This document shows positions 1-8,946 of a stretch of 64,000 bases of DNA, one piece after another (position 1 is the first letter of the stretch; each line of letters begins with the position of its first letter). The position numbers were made by a program, and so were the translations under genes. The notes below the pieces were generated by a model, which searched no databases, was not told where the DNA came from, and saw only the letters and a program-made list of their open reading frames with translations. The stretch comes from Brachybacterium aquaticum (lineage in GTDB: Bacteria; Actinomycetota; Actinomycetes; Actinomycetales; Dermabacteraceae): positions 496,001 to 560,000 of the forward strand of contig NZ_JACHLZ010000001.1 in assembly GCF_014204755.1 (NCBI RefSeq), written 5' to 3'.

Positions 1-549
1 CAGCGCCGCGAGACGGGCGAGGGTCCGCGCATCCATCGGATGCCGGGTGCGGGAGGCGGCGATGACGATGCCGACGCTCACCCCGGTCTCCGCCTCCGAG
101 CGCCGCGCCTGGTCCAGCACGATCTCGATCGCTGGGGTCAGCCCGCCCAAGAACGGGGCGTAGCTGGTGGGATCCACCTGCAGCTCGAGCCGGCCCGAGC
201 CCTCGGCCGCGTCGTCCTCCACCGCCTCGTGGAGGATCCGCCGCATCGCCGCCTCGGAGTCGACCACGGCGCGGGCCGTGTCGTACTGCCGCTGGAAGCG
301 GAACCAGCCGCGCCGGGTCGGCTCGACCTGCAGGGCGACGTCGTCCGTGAGCGAGCGGGGCAGGCGCATCCGCCGCTCTTCCGCGAGCGCCCACAGCGTC
401 TCCGGGCGCATGGACCCCGTGAAGTGCAGGTGCAGATGCGCCTTGGGCAGCAGGCGCAGGTCCCGGCCCGACGTCGCCTCCGGCGCGGCGGGCGCGCCGG
501 ACCCGGCGGCAGCGTGTTGCGCGCCCGGCCCGGCGGGGGAGGGGCTCAT
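1..549 (-). CDS. add: Adenosine deaminase, 3' end cut by the window edge
   Basis: The first 183 codons of a minus-strand gene are present; the C-terminal part lies outside the window. After about 30 low-complexity Ala/Gly/Pro residues comes [15 protein letters not shown], the N-terminal metal-binding HxH and substrate-binding segment of the adenosine/AMP deaminase family. The enzyme hydrolyses (deoxy)adenosine to (deoxy)inosine in cytosolic purine salvage. Its ATG overlaps the TGA of the upstream aminotransferase gene (ATGA), so the two are translationally coupled. The order add-aat-tRNA-Trp-secE is common in actinobacteria, which supports the call. The distinction from other deaminases of the family, such as adenine deaminase, rests on the N-terminus only. 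Confidence 0.85.
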   Translation of the reverse strand, partial: MSPSPAGPGAQHAAAGSGAPAAPEATSGRDLRLLPKAHLHLHFTGSMRPETLWALAEERRMRLPRSLTDDVALQVEPTRRGWFRFQRQYDTARAVVDSEAAMRRILHEAVEDDAAEGSGRLELQVDPTSYAPFLGGLTPAIEIVLDQARRSEAETGVSVGIVIAASRTRHPMDARTLARLAAL

Positions 550-1772
550 TCCGCCAGGAGCGCGGCCACCCGGGCGATGCCCTCGACGATGTCCTCGTCC
601 CCGAGCGCGTAGGAGAAGCGCAGGTAGCCCGGGGCGCCGAAGGCCTCGCCCGGCACCGCTGCGACCTCGGCCTCCTCGAGGATCACGGTCGCGAGCTCGG
701 TGGAGGTGGTGACCTTCTTCCCGCGGATCTCGCGGCCGAGCGCCCCGGAGACGTCCGGGAACACGTAGAACGCGCCGGTCGGGTTCGGGACCACGAAGCC
801 GGGCACCTCGGAGAGCTTCTCGACGATCAGCTTGCGGCGGCGGTCGAAGGCGACGCGCATCTCCTCGACCGGCTCCGTCGGGCCCGTGAGGGCCGCGAGC
901 GCCGCGCGCTGGGCGATGTTGTTGACGTGCGAGGTGAGGTGGGACTGGAGGTTCGTGGCGGCCTTGATGATGTCGGCCGGACCGACCATCCAGCCCACCC
1001 GCCAACCGGTCATCGCGAAGGACTTCGCGACCCCGCCGAGCAGGATCGTGGTGTCGGCGAGCTCGGGGACGGCCTTCAGCACGGAGGTGAAGGGCATGTC
1101 CTCGTAGGTGAGGGCCTGGTAGATCTCGTCGGTGATGACCCACAGGCCGTGCTCGAGCGCCCAGCGGCCGATCTCGGTGACCTGCTCGGGGGTGAGCACC
1201 GCGCCGGTCGGGTTGGAGGGGGAGCACAGCACGAGGGCACGGGTGGCCTCGGTGCGGGCGGCCTCGAGCTGCTCGACCGTGGGGACGTAGCCCTGGTTGG
1301 CGCCGGCGAGGACGGGCACCTCCTTCGCGCCGGTCTGGCGGATCGCCTCGGGGTAGGTGGTCCAGTACGGGGCGGGCAGCAGCACCTCGTCGCCCGGGTC
1401 GAGCACCGTGGCGAAGGCCTGGAAGACCGCCTGCTTGCCGCCGTTGGTGACCAGCACCTGGCTCGGCGCGATCGGAAGGCCCGTGGTCGCGCCGACGGAC
1501 GCGGCCAGCGCCTCGCGCAGCTCGGGCAGGCCCGGCGTCGCGGAATAGCGGTGGTTCTTCGGATCCTTCGCGGCCTCGACCGCGGCGTCCACGATGTGCG
1601 CGGGGGTGGGGAAGTCGGGCTCACCGGCGCCGAAGCCGATCACGGGCCGGCCGGCGGCCTTGAGCGCCTTGGCGGTCGCGTCCACGGCGAGGGTCGCCGA
1701 GGGCTCGATCGCGCCGATGCGCTGGGAGATGCGGGAGCGGGTGGCGGGGGTGCGGGCGTCGTCGGTGGTCAC
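546..1772 (-). CDS. aat: Pyridoxal-phosphate aspartate/aromatic aminotransferase (class I)
   Basis: A protein of 408 residues, normal for bacterial class I aminotransferases of the AspAT Ib type. Visible motifs are GAGEPDF (48-54), SNPTG (186-190), TDEIY (214-218) and the PLP-binding lysine in [15 protein letters not shown] (K250). It transfers the amino group of aspartate (or related amino acids) to 2-oxoglutarate in the cytosol. The start is uncertain: the reading frame continues far upstream, but conserved sequence begins just after GTG 1772. The AGGCGG before it is directly adjacent, so spacing is poor and a leaderless start is possible. It lies upstream of and overlaps add, and is divergent from tRNA-Trp-secE. 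Confidence 0.88.
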   Translation of the reverse strand: MTTDDARTPATRSRISQRIGAIEPSATLAVDATAKALKAAGRPVIGFGAGEPDFPTPAHIVDAAVEAAKDPKNHRYSATPGLPELREALAASVGATTGLPIAPSQVLVTNGGKQAVFQAFATVLDPGDEVLLPAPYWTTYPEAIRQTGAKEVPVLAGANQGYVPTVEQLEAARTEATRALVLCSPSNPTGAVLTPEQVTEIGRWALEHGLWVITDEIYQALTYEDMPFTSVLKAVPELADTTILLGGVAKSFAMTGWRVGWMVGPADIIKAATNLQSHLTSHVNNIAQRAALAALTGPTEPVEEMRVAFDRRRKLIVEKLSEVPGFVVPNPTGAFYVFPDVSGALGREIRGKKVTTSTELATVILEEAEVAAVPGEAFGAPGYLRFSYALGDEDIVEGIARVAALLAE

Positions 1773-1915
1773 CCGCCTATCGTGGCAGAGCGCGCGGCCC
1801 CTCGCCAGGACGCTCCTCCCTCGGACACGCGGACGCGGCGCGGCCGGGCGCCCGGGCTCGCCCGGGCCCGTCGGCCGACGGATGCGGGCCGACGGATGTG
1901 ATCTGGGCCCGCCGA

Positions 1916-1945
1916 TTCGCACCAGGTCCCGGGGGCTTGTATGCT
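1916..1945 (+). promoter_or_regulatory. Candidate promoter for tRNA-Trp-secE-nusG
   Basis: A good -10 box TATGCT (1940-1945) lies 18 bp after a weak -35 TTCGCA (1916-1921), and about 94 bp before the tRNA. No better sigma-70-type pair is seen in the gap between the divergent aminotransferase gene and the tRNA. The same gap carries a 14-bp CCGTCGG-CCGACGG palindrome (1868-1881), part of the dispersed motif family described in the findings. Confidence 0.45.
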
Positions 1946-2038
1946 GGACGCTGGTCGAAAGCGCGCAGGCCGGATCGGACACGTCCCAGGACGGATCCGC
2001 GGGCCTCGATGCAAGACCTCACGGGGCATCCCCCGTGA

Positions 2039-2111
2039 AGGGCAGTGGCGCAATTGGTAGCGCAGCGGTCTCCAAAACCGCAGGTTGCAGGTTCGAGCCC
2101 TGTCTGCCCTG
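2039..2111 (+). tRNA. trpT: tRNA-Trp (anticodon CCA)
   Basis: A complete cloverleaf can be drawn. The acceptor stem is AGGGCAG (2039-2045) with CTGCCCT (2104-2110), the anticodon stem is GCGGT/ACCGC, and the 7-nt loop CTCCAAA carries CCA at 2072-2074. The T arm contains GGTTCGAGCCC. The discriminator is G2111 and the 3' CCA is not encoded. It sits 33 nt before secE, the usual actinobacterial arrangement, and is probably processed from the secE-nusG transcript. Confidence 0.97.
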
Positions 2112-2144
2112 CCGGTCCGGCCGGGGAAACCCGGCCGGATGCGG

Positions 2145-2441
2145 ATGACCTCGATCAGATCGGACAGCCCTGACGTGAACTCCAGCCAGAACGCCCCGTC
2201 GACACCGGCCACCGGTGACGCGAAGGGCTCCGGGTCGAAGAACCCGTTCGTGGCCATCGGGCTGTTCATCCGCCAGGTCATCGCGGAGCTGCGCAAGGTC
2301 GTCGTCCCGACCCGCCGGGAGCTGATCCTCTACTCGATCACGGTCCTGCTGTTCGTCGCCTTCATGATCCTGCTGATCTTCGGTCTCGACGCCGCGTTCA
2401 GCTGGCTGTCCAGGATCGCCTTCACCACCCCGGACGTGTGA
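2145..2441 (+). CDS. secE: Preprotein translocase subunit SecE
   Basis: The protein has 98 residues if started at ATG 2145 (ATG 2139 and GTG 2175 are alternatives; none has a strong ribosome site). A hydrophilic Ser/Pro-rich N-terminus of about 35 residues is followed by the SecE signature, an amphipathic helix ([21 protein letters not shown]), and one membrane segment ([20 protein letters not shown]). SecE clamps SecY (encoded at 44.9 kb) in the membrane SecYEG channel. It lies between tRNA-Trp and nusG, the standard order. Confidence 0.93.
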   Translation: MTSIRSDSPDVNSSQNAPSTPATGDAKGSGSKNPFVAIGLFIRQVIAELRKVVVPTRRELILYSITVLLFVAFMILLIFGLDAAFSWLSRIAFTTPDV

Positions 2442-2517
2442 GCAGGCGCAGGCTCCGCGCCCCGCACCGCCCCGTGACCGTTCAGTTCCCCGCCGCCAGG
2501 AAGGCAGGTTCCCGCCG

Positions 2518-3465
2518 ATGAGCGAGACGACCTCTACCCCCGACGAGTCCTACGACGACGTCGACGACACCCTCTCCTTCTCCGCCTCGGCCCCCGCCGA
2601 GCAGGTGACGGAGCAGGATCAGGACGTCGCGGAGGACGCGGACGTCGAGGTGGACGCGGACGTCGAGGCCGACGCCGCGGAGGATGCGGCCGACGAGGAC
2701 TCTGCGGATGAGGACTTCGCCTCCGACGAGGATTCTGCGGAGGAGGACTCCGAGGGCGAGGAGCTCGCGGCCGACGAGGACGGCGTGCTCGTGGATGCCA
2801 CCGAGGAGGGCTCCGTCGAGGAGACCGCCGCGGCGGAGGACGACGAGGACGAGGACCCGCTGCTGCAGCTGAAGATGCACCTGCGCTCCGCCCCCGGCGA
2901 GTGGTACGTCATCCACTCCTACTCCGGTCACGAGAACCGCGTGAAGACCCAGCTCGCCACGCGCACCGAGACCCAGGACATGGAGGACTACATCTTCGAG
3001 GTCCAGGTCCCCATGGAGGACGCGACCGAGGTCAAGAACGGCCAGAAGAAGATCGTCCGCCGCGTGCGCATCCCCGGCTACGTGCTGGTGCGCATGGACC
3101 TGACCACCGAGTCCTGGCGCGTCGTGCGCGACACCCCCGGCGTGACCGGGTTCGTGGGCGACGCGACCAACCCGACCCCGCTGACCTTCGACGAGATCTA
3201 CTCGATGCTCGAGCCGTCCGTCGGCCTCCCCGAGAAGAAGCGCTCCGCCAGTGGCACCGCCGCGGCCTCCAAGCCCGCGGCCGCGCAGAAGATGCCCGAC
3301 TTCCACGTCGGCGAGTCCGTCACCGTCATGGACGGTCCTTTCGAGACGATGCCGGCCACGATCTCCGAGATCCACACCGAGGCGCAGAAGCTGCAGGTGC
3401 TGGTGTCGATCTTCGGTCGCGAGACCCCGGTGGAGCTCGCCTTCGACCAGGTCGCCAAGATCTGA
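2518..3465 (+). CDS. nusG: Transcription termination/antitermination factor NusG with long acidic N-terminal extension
   Basis: The protein has 315 residues; a minimal NusG has about 180. Residues 1-115 form an Asp/Glu/Ala-rich, probably disordered extension. The NGN domain starts at [15 protein letters not shown] and includes VPGYVLVRM-type sequence and GVTGFVG. A KOW domain follows ([13 protein letters not shown]) near the C-terminus. NusG binds RNA polymerase and couples it to Rho and ribosomal S10. Acidic extensions are known in actinobacterial NusG proteins, but this one is long. ATG 2518 has the upstream AGGCAGG. It lies 76 nt after secE and 209 nt before rplK, in a presumed common operon. 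Confidence 0.95.
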   Translation: MSETTSTPDESYDDVDDTLSFSASAPAEQVTEQDQDVAEDADVEVDADVEADAAEDAADEDSADEDFASDEDSAEEDSEGEELAADEDGVLVDATEEGSVEETAAAEDDEDEDPLLQLKMHLRSAPGEWYVIHSYSGHENRVKTQLATRTETQDMEDYIFEVQVPMEDATEVKNGQKKIVRRVRIPGYVLVRMDLTTESWRVVRDTPGVTGFVGDATNPTPLTFDEIYSMLEPSVGLPEKKRSASGTAAASKPAAAQKMPDFHVGESVTVMDGPFETMPATISEIHTEAQKLQVLVSIFGRETPVELAFDQVAKI

Positions 3466-3674
3466 GTCACCCCGACTTCGCGGCGCGCCCGGCCCCGGCC
3501 GGACGCTCTCCCCAGCAGGGGAGTACGACCGAGATCACGCGTGATCAGGGTCGACGCCGCGGCGGCGTGCAGGTAACGTCGCACCTCGGGCCTCGTCCGT
3601 TCGCGGAAGGGGCCCGGCAGTGGGAGGAGCGCATGATGAGCTCCGCCCGGACCACACCACAGTAAGGAAGAGCA

Positions 3675-4106
3675 ATGGCTCCCAAGAAGAAGATCGCGAG
3701 CATCATCAAGCTCCAGATCCAGGCCGGCCAGGCCACCCCTGCGCCGCCCGTGGGTCCCGCGCTCGGCGCTGCCGGCGTGAACATGATGGAGTTCGTGAAG
3801 GCCTACAACGATCGCACCGCCGATCAGCGTGGCAACATCATCCCGGTCGAGATCACGGTCTACGAGGATCGCTCGTTCACCTTCATCACGAAGACCCCGC
3901 CGGCCGCTGAGCTCATCAAGAAGGCCGCGGGCCTCCAGAAGGGCTCCGCGACCCCGCACACCGACAAGGTCGGCAAGATCACCCAGGCGCAGGTCCGCGA
4001 GATCGCGGAGACCAAGATGCCTGATCTGAACGCGAACGACATCGAGGCCGCGGCGAAGATCGTCGAGGGCACCGCTCGTTCCATGGGCATCACGGTGGAG
4101 GGCTGA
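3675..4106 (+). CDS. rplK: 50S ribosomal protein L11
   Basis: A 143-residue protein with the L11 N-terminal domain ([21 protein letters not shown], the proline-rich hinge region bound by thiopeptides) and a C-terminal RNA-binding domain ending in [17 protein letters not shown]. It binds the GTPase-associated centre of 23S rRNA. It starts at ATG after AAGGAAGAGCA and is followed by rplA after 5 nt. The 209-nt leader before it (3466-3674) has no gene; it contains a GGAGGAGC stretch and may carry an L1-responsive site, which I cannot demonstrate. Confidence 0.98.
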   Translation: MAPKKKIASIIKLQIQAGQATPAPPVGPALGAAGVNMMEFVKAYNDRTADQRGNIIPVEITVYEDRSFTFITKTPPAAELIKKAAGLQKGSATPHTDKVGKITQAQVREIAETKMPDLNANDIEAAAKIVEGTARSMGITVEG

Positions 4107-4111
4107 TAACG

Positions 4112-4831
4112 ATGGCATTCCGTAGCAAGGCATACCGGAACGGCGCGGCGCTGATCGAAGAGGGTCGCACCTACTCCCCGCTGGACGCGCTGCGTCTGGC
4201 CCAGAAGAGCTCCCCGGCCAAGTTCGACGCCTCCGTCGAGGTGTCGATGCGCCTGGGCGTCGATCCCCGCAAGGCGGATCAGATGGTGCGCGGCACCGTC
4301 AACCTGCCCAACGGCACCGGCAAGACCGCCCGCGTCATCGTCTTCGCGACCGGTGCGCAGGCCGAGGCCGCCCGTGAGGCCGGCGCCGACGAGGTCGGCG
4401 ACGACGAGCTGATCGAGAAGGTCGCCGGCGGCTGGACCGACTTCGACGCGGCCGTGGCCACCCCGAACCTGATGGGCAAGGTCGGCAAGCTGGGCCGCGT
4501 GCTCGGCCCCCGCGGCCTCATGCCGAACCCCAAGACCGGCACCGTCACCATGGACACCGCCAAGGCCGTGTCCGACATCAAGGGCGGCAAGATCGAGTTC
4601 CGCACCGACCGTGCGGCGAACCTCCACTACATCGTGGGCAAGGTGTCGTTCTCCGATCAGCAGCTGGTCGAGAACTACGTCGCGGCGCTCGACGAGATCC
4701 TGCGTCTCAAGCCGTCTGCGTCCAAGGGCCGCTACATCACCAAGATCACCGTGTCCACCACCATGGGCCCCGGCATCCCGGTCGATGTGAACCGCACCCG
4801 CAACCTCCTCGAGGACACCGACGAGGCCTGA
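4112..4831 (+). CDS. rplA: 50S ribosomal protein L1
   Basis: A 239-residue protein with the L1 signature [18 protein letters not shown] near residue 130 and C-terminal [15 protein letters not shown]. It binds the L1 stalk of 23S rRNA and, in other bacteria, represses its own operon. It lies 5 nt after rplK. The last codons and the TGA stop (4829-4831) fall inside the first copy of a 55-bp tandem repeat that fills the downstream gap. rplJ-rplL, usually next, are about 5.4 kb away. Confidence 0.98.
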   Translation: MAFRSKAYRNGAALIEEGRTYSPLDALRLAQKSSPAKFDASVEVSMRLGVDPRKADQMVRGTVNLPNGTGKTARVIVFATGAQAEAAREAGADEVGDDELIEKVAGGWTDFDAAVATPNLMGKVGKLGRVLGPRGLMPNPKTGTVTMDTAKAVSDIKGGKIEFRTDRAANLHYIVGKVSFSDQQLVENYVAALDEILRLKPSASKGRYITKITVSTTMGPGIPVDVNRTRNLLEDTDEA

Positions 4832-5012
4832 TCGACGTTCTGCGAGGAACGAGCGGTAGGAGATCAGGCAGTGCAGTAAGGCCTGATCGACGTTCTGCGA
4901 GGAACGAGCGGTAGGAGATCAGGCAGTGCAGTAGGGCCTGATCGACGTTCTGCGAGGAACGAGCGGTAGGAGATCAGGCAGTGCAGTAGGGCCTGATCGA
5001 CGTTCTGCGAGG
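4826..5012 (+). repeat. 55-bp tandem repeat, 3.4 copies, overlapping the rplA stop codon
   Basis: Copies begin at 4826, 4881, 4936 and 4991 (the last is 22 bp). They are nearly identical; a visible difference is GTAAGG against GTAGGG at the first junction. Each unit has the arms GCCTGATC and GATCAGGC. Within a unit they are 28 nt apart; between neighbours GATCAGGC and the next GCCTGATC are only 11 nt apart, so alternative hairpins can form along the transcript. The first copy includes the last rplA codons and its TGA. The units have no spacers of varying sequence, so this is not a CRISPR array. Confidence 0.97.
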
Positions 5013-5020
5013 TCTCTCTA

Positions 5021-5057
5021 CGATGCCCCGTCCACCCCTGCGGTGGGCGGGGCATCG
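5021..5057 (+). terminator. Hairpin terminator after rplA and the tandem repeat
   Basis: Arms 5021-5036 and 5042-5057 form a 16-bp stem with one T.G wobble (5031/5047) and a 5-nt loop. There is no immediate T-tract, though TTTTT occurs at 5087-5091. It probably ends the secE-nusG-rplK-rplA transcript. Confidence 0.8.
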
Positions 5058-5062
5058 TGCTG

Positions 5063-5086
5063 TCCTGGTCCTGGTCCTGGTCCTGG
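5063..5086 (+). repeat. Tandem hexamer TCCTGG x4
   Basis: Four perfect head-to-tail TCCTGG units, then TTTTTG and a fifth unit at 5093-5098. It is a simple-sequence tract just after the terminator, in the 460-nt gap before the kinase-like gene. The rest of that gap (5099-5291) shows only a CCGTCGGCCGAC motif at 5247-5258 and no clear promoter. Confidence 0.85.
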
Positions 5087-5291
5087 TTTTTGTCCTGGGA
5101 CCTTTCGGCGACGCGAGGCGGGCCGAGATCTGGAGTCGCCTGCTCTCCCGCGCCGATCACCGTGGGGGTGGTACGGGAGGTCGATCAACTCCCCAGTCGA
5201 GGCGACGGGGAGCGAACCCCGGGTCGAACTCGCCGGAGCGCCTTCCCCGTCGGCCGACCCGCCCGGGCTCGGCGACGCCTACGGTGTCCGG

Positions 5292-6155
5292 GTGACCGAT
5301 CTTCTCTCCCGGACCCGCAGCGACCTGGCGCCCGAGGAGCTCGTGAGCTCTGCCGGGGAGGTGCTGGCCCGCTTCGACCACCGCACGCAGGACTCCGGGA
5401 ATGTGTCCTGGCTGGTGAGGACGCCCTCCGGCGACTACTTCGTGAAGTCGGCGGGGGAGGAGGAGCCCCCGCCCGGAGCGCCCCTACCCGTGCTGGACCG
5501 GTCCGCCCGGGTAGACCTGCTGCGCAACGCGGTCGAGATCGCGCGCAGCGTCGACCACCCCGCCCTCGCACGGCTCCGCAGTGTGATCGAGCTCTCCACC
5601 GGCCCGGTCCTCGTCTACGACCGCGCCTCCGGGGAGCTCGTCGGCGTCCCCGCCGCTCGGCGGAACGACCCGGACTCCTCCTACCGCCGCTTCGCCACCG
5701 CCCCGCCAGCGATCCGCCTCGCGGTCCTGGATCAGCTGCTCGACGCGCATCGCACTCTGGAGGAGGCCGGCTGGGTGGCCTGCGACCTGTACGACGGCTG
5801 CCTCATGGTGGACCCCGCCACCGCTCGCCTCACCCTGATCGACCTCGACACCTATCGGCGCGGCCCCTCCACCAACGACATGGGCAGGATGTTCGGCTCG
5901 ACCCGCTTCATGGCCCCGGAGGAGTTCACCGCCGGCGCGCCCCTCGACGCGCGCACGACGGTGTTCACCCTCGGACGGCTGCTGCGGCACTTCGGCACCG
6001 GGCTCACCGAGGATCTCGCGGACTTCTGCGGCGGCGCGGCCCTGGCCGCGGTGGTGGAGCGCGCGACGCGGCGGGAGAGGACGGAGCGGCACGGGGGCGT
6101 CGGCGAGCTCGTGGCGGCCTGGACCGCAGCGCGGGACGCCGGCGCCGCGAGCTGA
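5292..6155 (+). CDS. Atypical serine/threonine protein kinase-like protein
   Basis: A 287-residue protein read from GTG 5292. Kinase-fold landmarks are visible: the beta-3 lysine in YFVKSAG (K52), a catalytic-loop equivalent CDLYDGCLM (D165), a DFG equivalent LIDLD (D184/D186) and the activation segment FGSTRFMAPEEF (201-212). The catalytic loop lacks the usual Lys at D+2 (Tyr here) and Asn at D+5 (Cys here), so it may be a pseudokinase or use altered chemistry. No membrane segment or sensor domain is seen. It stands alone between rplA and the convergent adhE. The frame is open further upstream, but only sequence from about here looks protein-like. Confidence 0.7.
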   Translation: MTDLLSRTRSDLAPEELVSSAGEVLARFDHRTQDSGNVSWLVRTPSGDYFVKSAGEEEPPPGAPLPVLDRSARVDLLRNAVEIARSVDHPALARLRSVIELSTGPVLVYDRASGELVGVPAARRNDPDSSYRRFATAPPAIRLAVLDQLLDAHRTLEEAGWVACDLYDGCLMVDPATARLTLIDLDTYRRGPSTNDMGRMFGSTRFMAPEEFTAGAPLDARTTVFTLGRLLRHFGTGLTEDLADFCGGAALAAVVERATRRERTERHGGVGELVAAWTAARDAGAAS

Positions 6156-6283
6156 GGGGCCCGGCGGCCCGGAGACCCCACCCGAGGCGGTACCGCGCGA
6201 GCCACCGCCCCGGCCCCGCCCCCGAACCGCCCCGCCCCAGCACCGCCCCGCCCCGCCACCGCGCCCCCCGCCTCGCCACCGCA

Positions 6284-6329
6284 GAATCGCTCGCTGTGCG
6301 TCCAGATATGTCAGCACAGCGGGCGATTC
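6284..6329 (+). terminator. Hairpin between the convergent kinase-like gene and adhE
   Basis: Arms 6284-6299 and 6314-6329 pair over 16 positions with one T.G wobble (T6291), around a 14-nt loop. The wobble favours the + strand RNA, but the stem could serve both genes. The preceding 6156-6283 is a C-rich tract of CCGCCCC-type repeats with no gene. Confidence 0.75.
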
Positions 6330-6348
6330 CGTCGGAGGCGCGGAGCGC

Positions 6349-8946
6349 TCAGCCCTTCCAGGCCGCCTCGATGATCTCCTTCAGCTCGCTGAGCAGCGGC
6401 TGCTTGGGATTCGCCGGGGTGCACTGGTCCTCGTAGGCCCGGTAGGCGAGATCGTCGATGGTGCGATCCAGGTGCTCCCGCGTCACGCCGTTCGCCTCGA
6501 GGCTGAGCTCGATCCCGAGGTCCTCGGCGAGTTCGCGCACCGCGGTGATGAGCGACTCGACGCCCTCCTCCGTGCTCGACGCCGGAAGCCCCGCCACCCG
6601 CGCCAGGTCCGCCAGGTCGCGGTCGGCCCGGAACGACTCGTACTTCGGGAAGATCGCGCGCTTCACCGGACGGCTCGCGTTGTACCGGATCACGTGCGGC
6701 AGGAAGATCGCGTTGGTGCGCCCGTGGGCGAGGCCGAACTCGGCGCCGCACTTGTGCGACAGCGAGTGCACGATCCCCAGGAAGGCGTTGGCGAACGCCA
6801 TACCGGCGAGGGCCGAGGCGTTGTGCACCCGCTCCTTGGCGATCGGGTCGTCCTCGAGCACGGCGGGCCGCAGGTTGGCCAGCAGCAACTGCAGCGCCTG
6901 CACCGACAGGCCGCGGCTGAAGTCGCTGGCCATGGTCGACACGTAGCTCTCGATCGCGTGGGTGAGGGCGTCCATGCCGGAGTCGGCGGCGGTGCGCCGC
7001 GGCACCGTGTCCACGAACTGCGCGTCGACGATCGCGACCGACGGCGTGAGCGCGTAGTCCGCGAGCGGGTACTTCACGTGCGTCTCGGCGTCGGTGATCA
7101 CCGCGAACGGCGTGCACTCGGAGCCGGTGCCGGCGGTGGTCGGCACCGCCACCAGCTGCGCCTTCGCCCCCATCGTGGGGAAGCGGTAGGTGCGCTTGCG
7201 GATGTCCATGAACTTCTGCTTCATCCCGAAGTAGCTCGCCTCGGGGTGCTCGTAGAACAGCCACATGCCCTTCGCGGCATCCATCGCCGAGCCGCCGCCG
7301 AGGGCGATGATGCAGTCCGGGCGGAAGCGCTCCATCTGCTGGGCGCCCTCGAAGACGGTGGTCGAGGAGGGGTTCGGCTCGACGTCGGAGAACACGGTCC
7401 ACTCCACGTCGCCGCGCCGGCGCAGCTGGTCCAGCACGATGTCGACGTAGCCGAACTGCACCATGCCCGGGTCGGTCACCACGAACACCCGCGAGATGTC
7501 GGTCATGTCCTGGAGGTACTGGATCGAGTACCGCTCGAAGTAGGTCTTCGGCGGGACCTTGAACCACTGCATGTTGTTCCTCCGCTCGGCGATGCGCTTG
7601 ATGTTCAGCAGGTCGGCGGCGCCGACGTTGTGCGAGACCGAGTTGTGGCCGTAGCTGCCGCAGCCGAGGGTCAGCGAGGGCAGGAGCCCGTTGTAGACGT
7701 CGCCGATGCCGCCGAGGGCGCTCGGCGAGTTGACGATGATGCGGCAGGCCCTCATCCGCAGCCCGAACTCGCGCTCCAGCTCCGGATCGGTGGCGTGGAG
7801 GACCGCGGTGTGGCCGAGCCCGCCGAACTCGAGCATCTCCTCACAGCGGTCGAGGCCCTCGGCCCGGTCCTTCACGGTCGCGACCGCGAGGACGGGGCAG
7901 AGCTTCTCGCGGGAGAAGGGGTCCTGCTCGCCGACTCCGTCGATCGGGACGAGCAGCAGCGTCGTCCCGTCGGGGATCGTGAAGCCGGCCAGCTCCGCGA
8001 TGGCGGCGGCGCCCATGCCGACCACGCCGGGCGCGATCATGCCCGCCTCGGTGACCATGACCTCCTGCAGCTTCTTCTTCTGGGCGGCGGTGACGAGGTG
8101 CGCGCCCTGGGCGGCGAACTCGTCGAGCACCGCGGTGCGCACGTCCCGGTGTAGGAAGATCGCCTGCTCGGACGCGCAGATCATGCCGTTGTCGAACGTC
8201 TTGGAGAGGATCAGGTCGTTGACGGTGCGGGCGATCGGCGCGGTGCGGTCGACATATACGGGCACGTTGCCGGGGCCGACGCCGAGGGCCGGCTTCCCGG
8301 TGGAGTACGCGGCGCGCACCATGCCTGCGCCACCGGTTGCGAGGGTCAGCGCGACGCTCGGGTGGTTCAAGAGCGCGGTGGTCGCGCCGAGCGACGGCTC
8401 CTCGATCCACTGGATGCAGTCGGCGGGGGCGCCGGCGGCGACGGCCGCGTCCCGCACCACGCGGGCGGCCTCCGCCGAGCAGCGCTGGGCCGACGGGTGG
8501 AAGGCGAAGATGATCGGGTTGCGGGTCATCACGGCGATGAGCGCTTTGAACATGACCGTCGAGGTGGGGTTCGTGACGGGGGTGACCCCGGCGACGACGC
8601 CCACGGGCTCGGCGATCTCGGTGATGCCGCGCTGGGTGTCCTGGGAGATGACGCCGACGGTGCGGTCGTCCTTCATCGAGTTCCAGACGTACTCGGTGGC
8701 GAAGAGGTTCTTCGTGCACTTGTCCTCGAAGAGGCCGCGTCCGGTCTCCTCGACCGCGAGCCGCGCGAGCGGCATGTGCTGGTCGACGCCGGCGAGGGCC
8801 ATGGCGTGGACGATGGAGCGGATCTGCTCCTGGGTGTACGAGGCGTAGGCGGCCAGCGCGTGGCGTCCGCGCTGGGCGAGCTCGTCGATCATGGCGGCGA
8901 CGGTGTCCTCGGTGGTGGGTTCCGTGGGGGTCGATGTGGTGCTCAT
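6349..8946 (-). CDS. adhE: Bifunctional acetaldehyde-CoA/alcohol dehydrogenase AdhE
   Basis: The protein has 865 residues, close to E. coli AdhE (891). The N-terminal aldehyde dehydrogenase domain (about 1-440) has the catalytic cysteine in FDNGMICASEQ (C257). The linker is near KVPPKTYFERYS. The C-terminal iron alcohol dehydrogenase domain has GGGSAMDAAKGMW, TTAGTGSE, GMDALTHAIESY and HSLSHKCGAEFGLAHG, giving the metal-binding His residues. It reduces acetyl-CoA to ethanol with 2 NADH under oxygen limitation and typically forms spirosomes. ATG 8946 follows GGACAGGGAC. It is monocistronic, between rplA and rplJ, where ribosomal genes would normally be contiguous. Confidence 0.97.
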   Translation of the reverse strand: MSTTSTPTEPTTEDTVAAMIDELAQRGRHALAAYASYTQEQIRSIVHAMALAGVDQHMPLARLAVEETGRGLFEDKCTKNLFATEYVWNSMKDDRTVGVISQDTQRGITEIAEPVGVVAGVTPVTNPTSTVMFKALIAVMTRNPIIFAFHPSAQRCSAEAARVVRDAAVAAGAPADCIQWIEEPSLGATTALLNHPSVALTLATGGAGMVRAAYSTGKPALGVGPGNVPVYVDRTAPIARTVNDLILSKTFDNGMICASEQAIFLHRDVRTAVLDEFAAQGAHLVTAAQKKKLQEVMVTEAGMIAPGVVGMGAAAIAELAGFTIPDGTTLLLVPIDGVGEQDPFSREKLCPVLAVATVKDRAEGLDRCEEMLEFGGLGHTAVLHATDPELEREFGLRMRACRIIVNSPSALGGIGDVYNGLLPSLTLGCGSYGHNSVSHNVGAADLLNIKRIAERRNNMQWFKVPPKTYFERYSIQYLQDMTDISRVFVVTDPGMVQFGYVDIVLDQLRRRGDVEWTVFSDVEPNPSSTTVFEGAQQMERFRPDCIIALGGGSAMDAAKGMWLFYEHPEASYFGMKQKFMDIRKRTYRFPTMGAKAQLVAVPTTAGTGSECTPFAVITDAETHVKYPLADYALTPSVAIVDAQFVDTVPRRTAADSGMDALTHAIESYVSTMASDFSRGLSVQALQLLLANLRPAVLEDDPIAKERVHNASALAGMAFANAFLGIVHSLSHKCGAEFGLAHGRTNAIFLPHVIRYNASRPVKRAIFPKYESFRADRDLADLARVAGLPASSTEEGVESLITAVRELAEDLGIELSLEANGVTREHLDRTIDDLAYRAYEDQCTPANPKQPLLSELKEIIEAAWKG

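Noticed and set aside
4826-5012. CRISPR array
   Set aside because: The period is exactly 55 bp with no variable spacers, and there are no cas genes nearby. It is a plain tandem repeat.
5043-5291. N-terminal extension of the kinase-like protein
   Set aside because: The frame stays open to 5043, but the extra sequence translates the terminator stem and the TCCTGG hexamers and is not protein-like.
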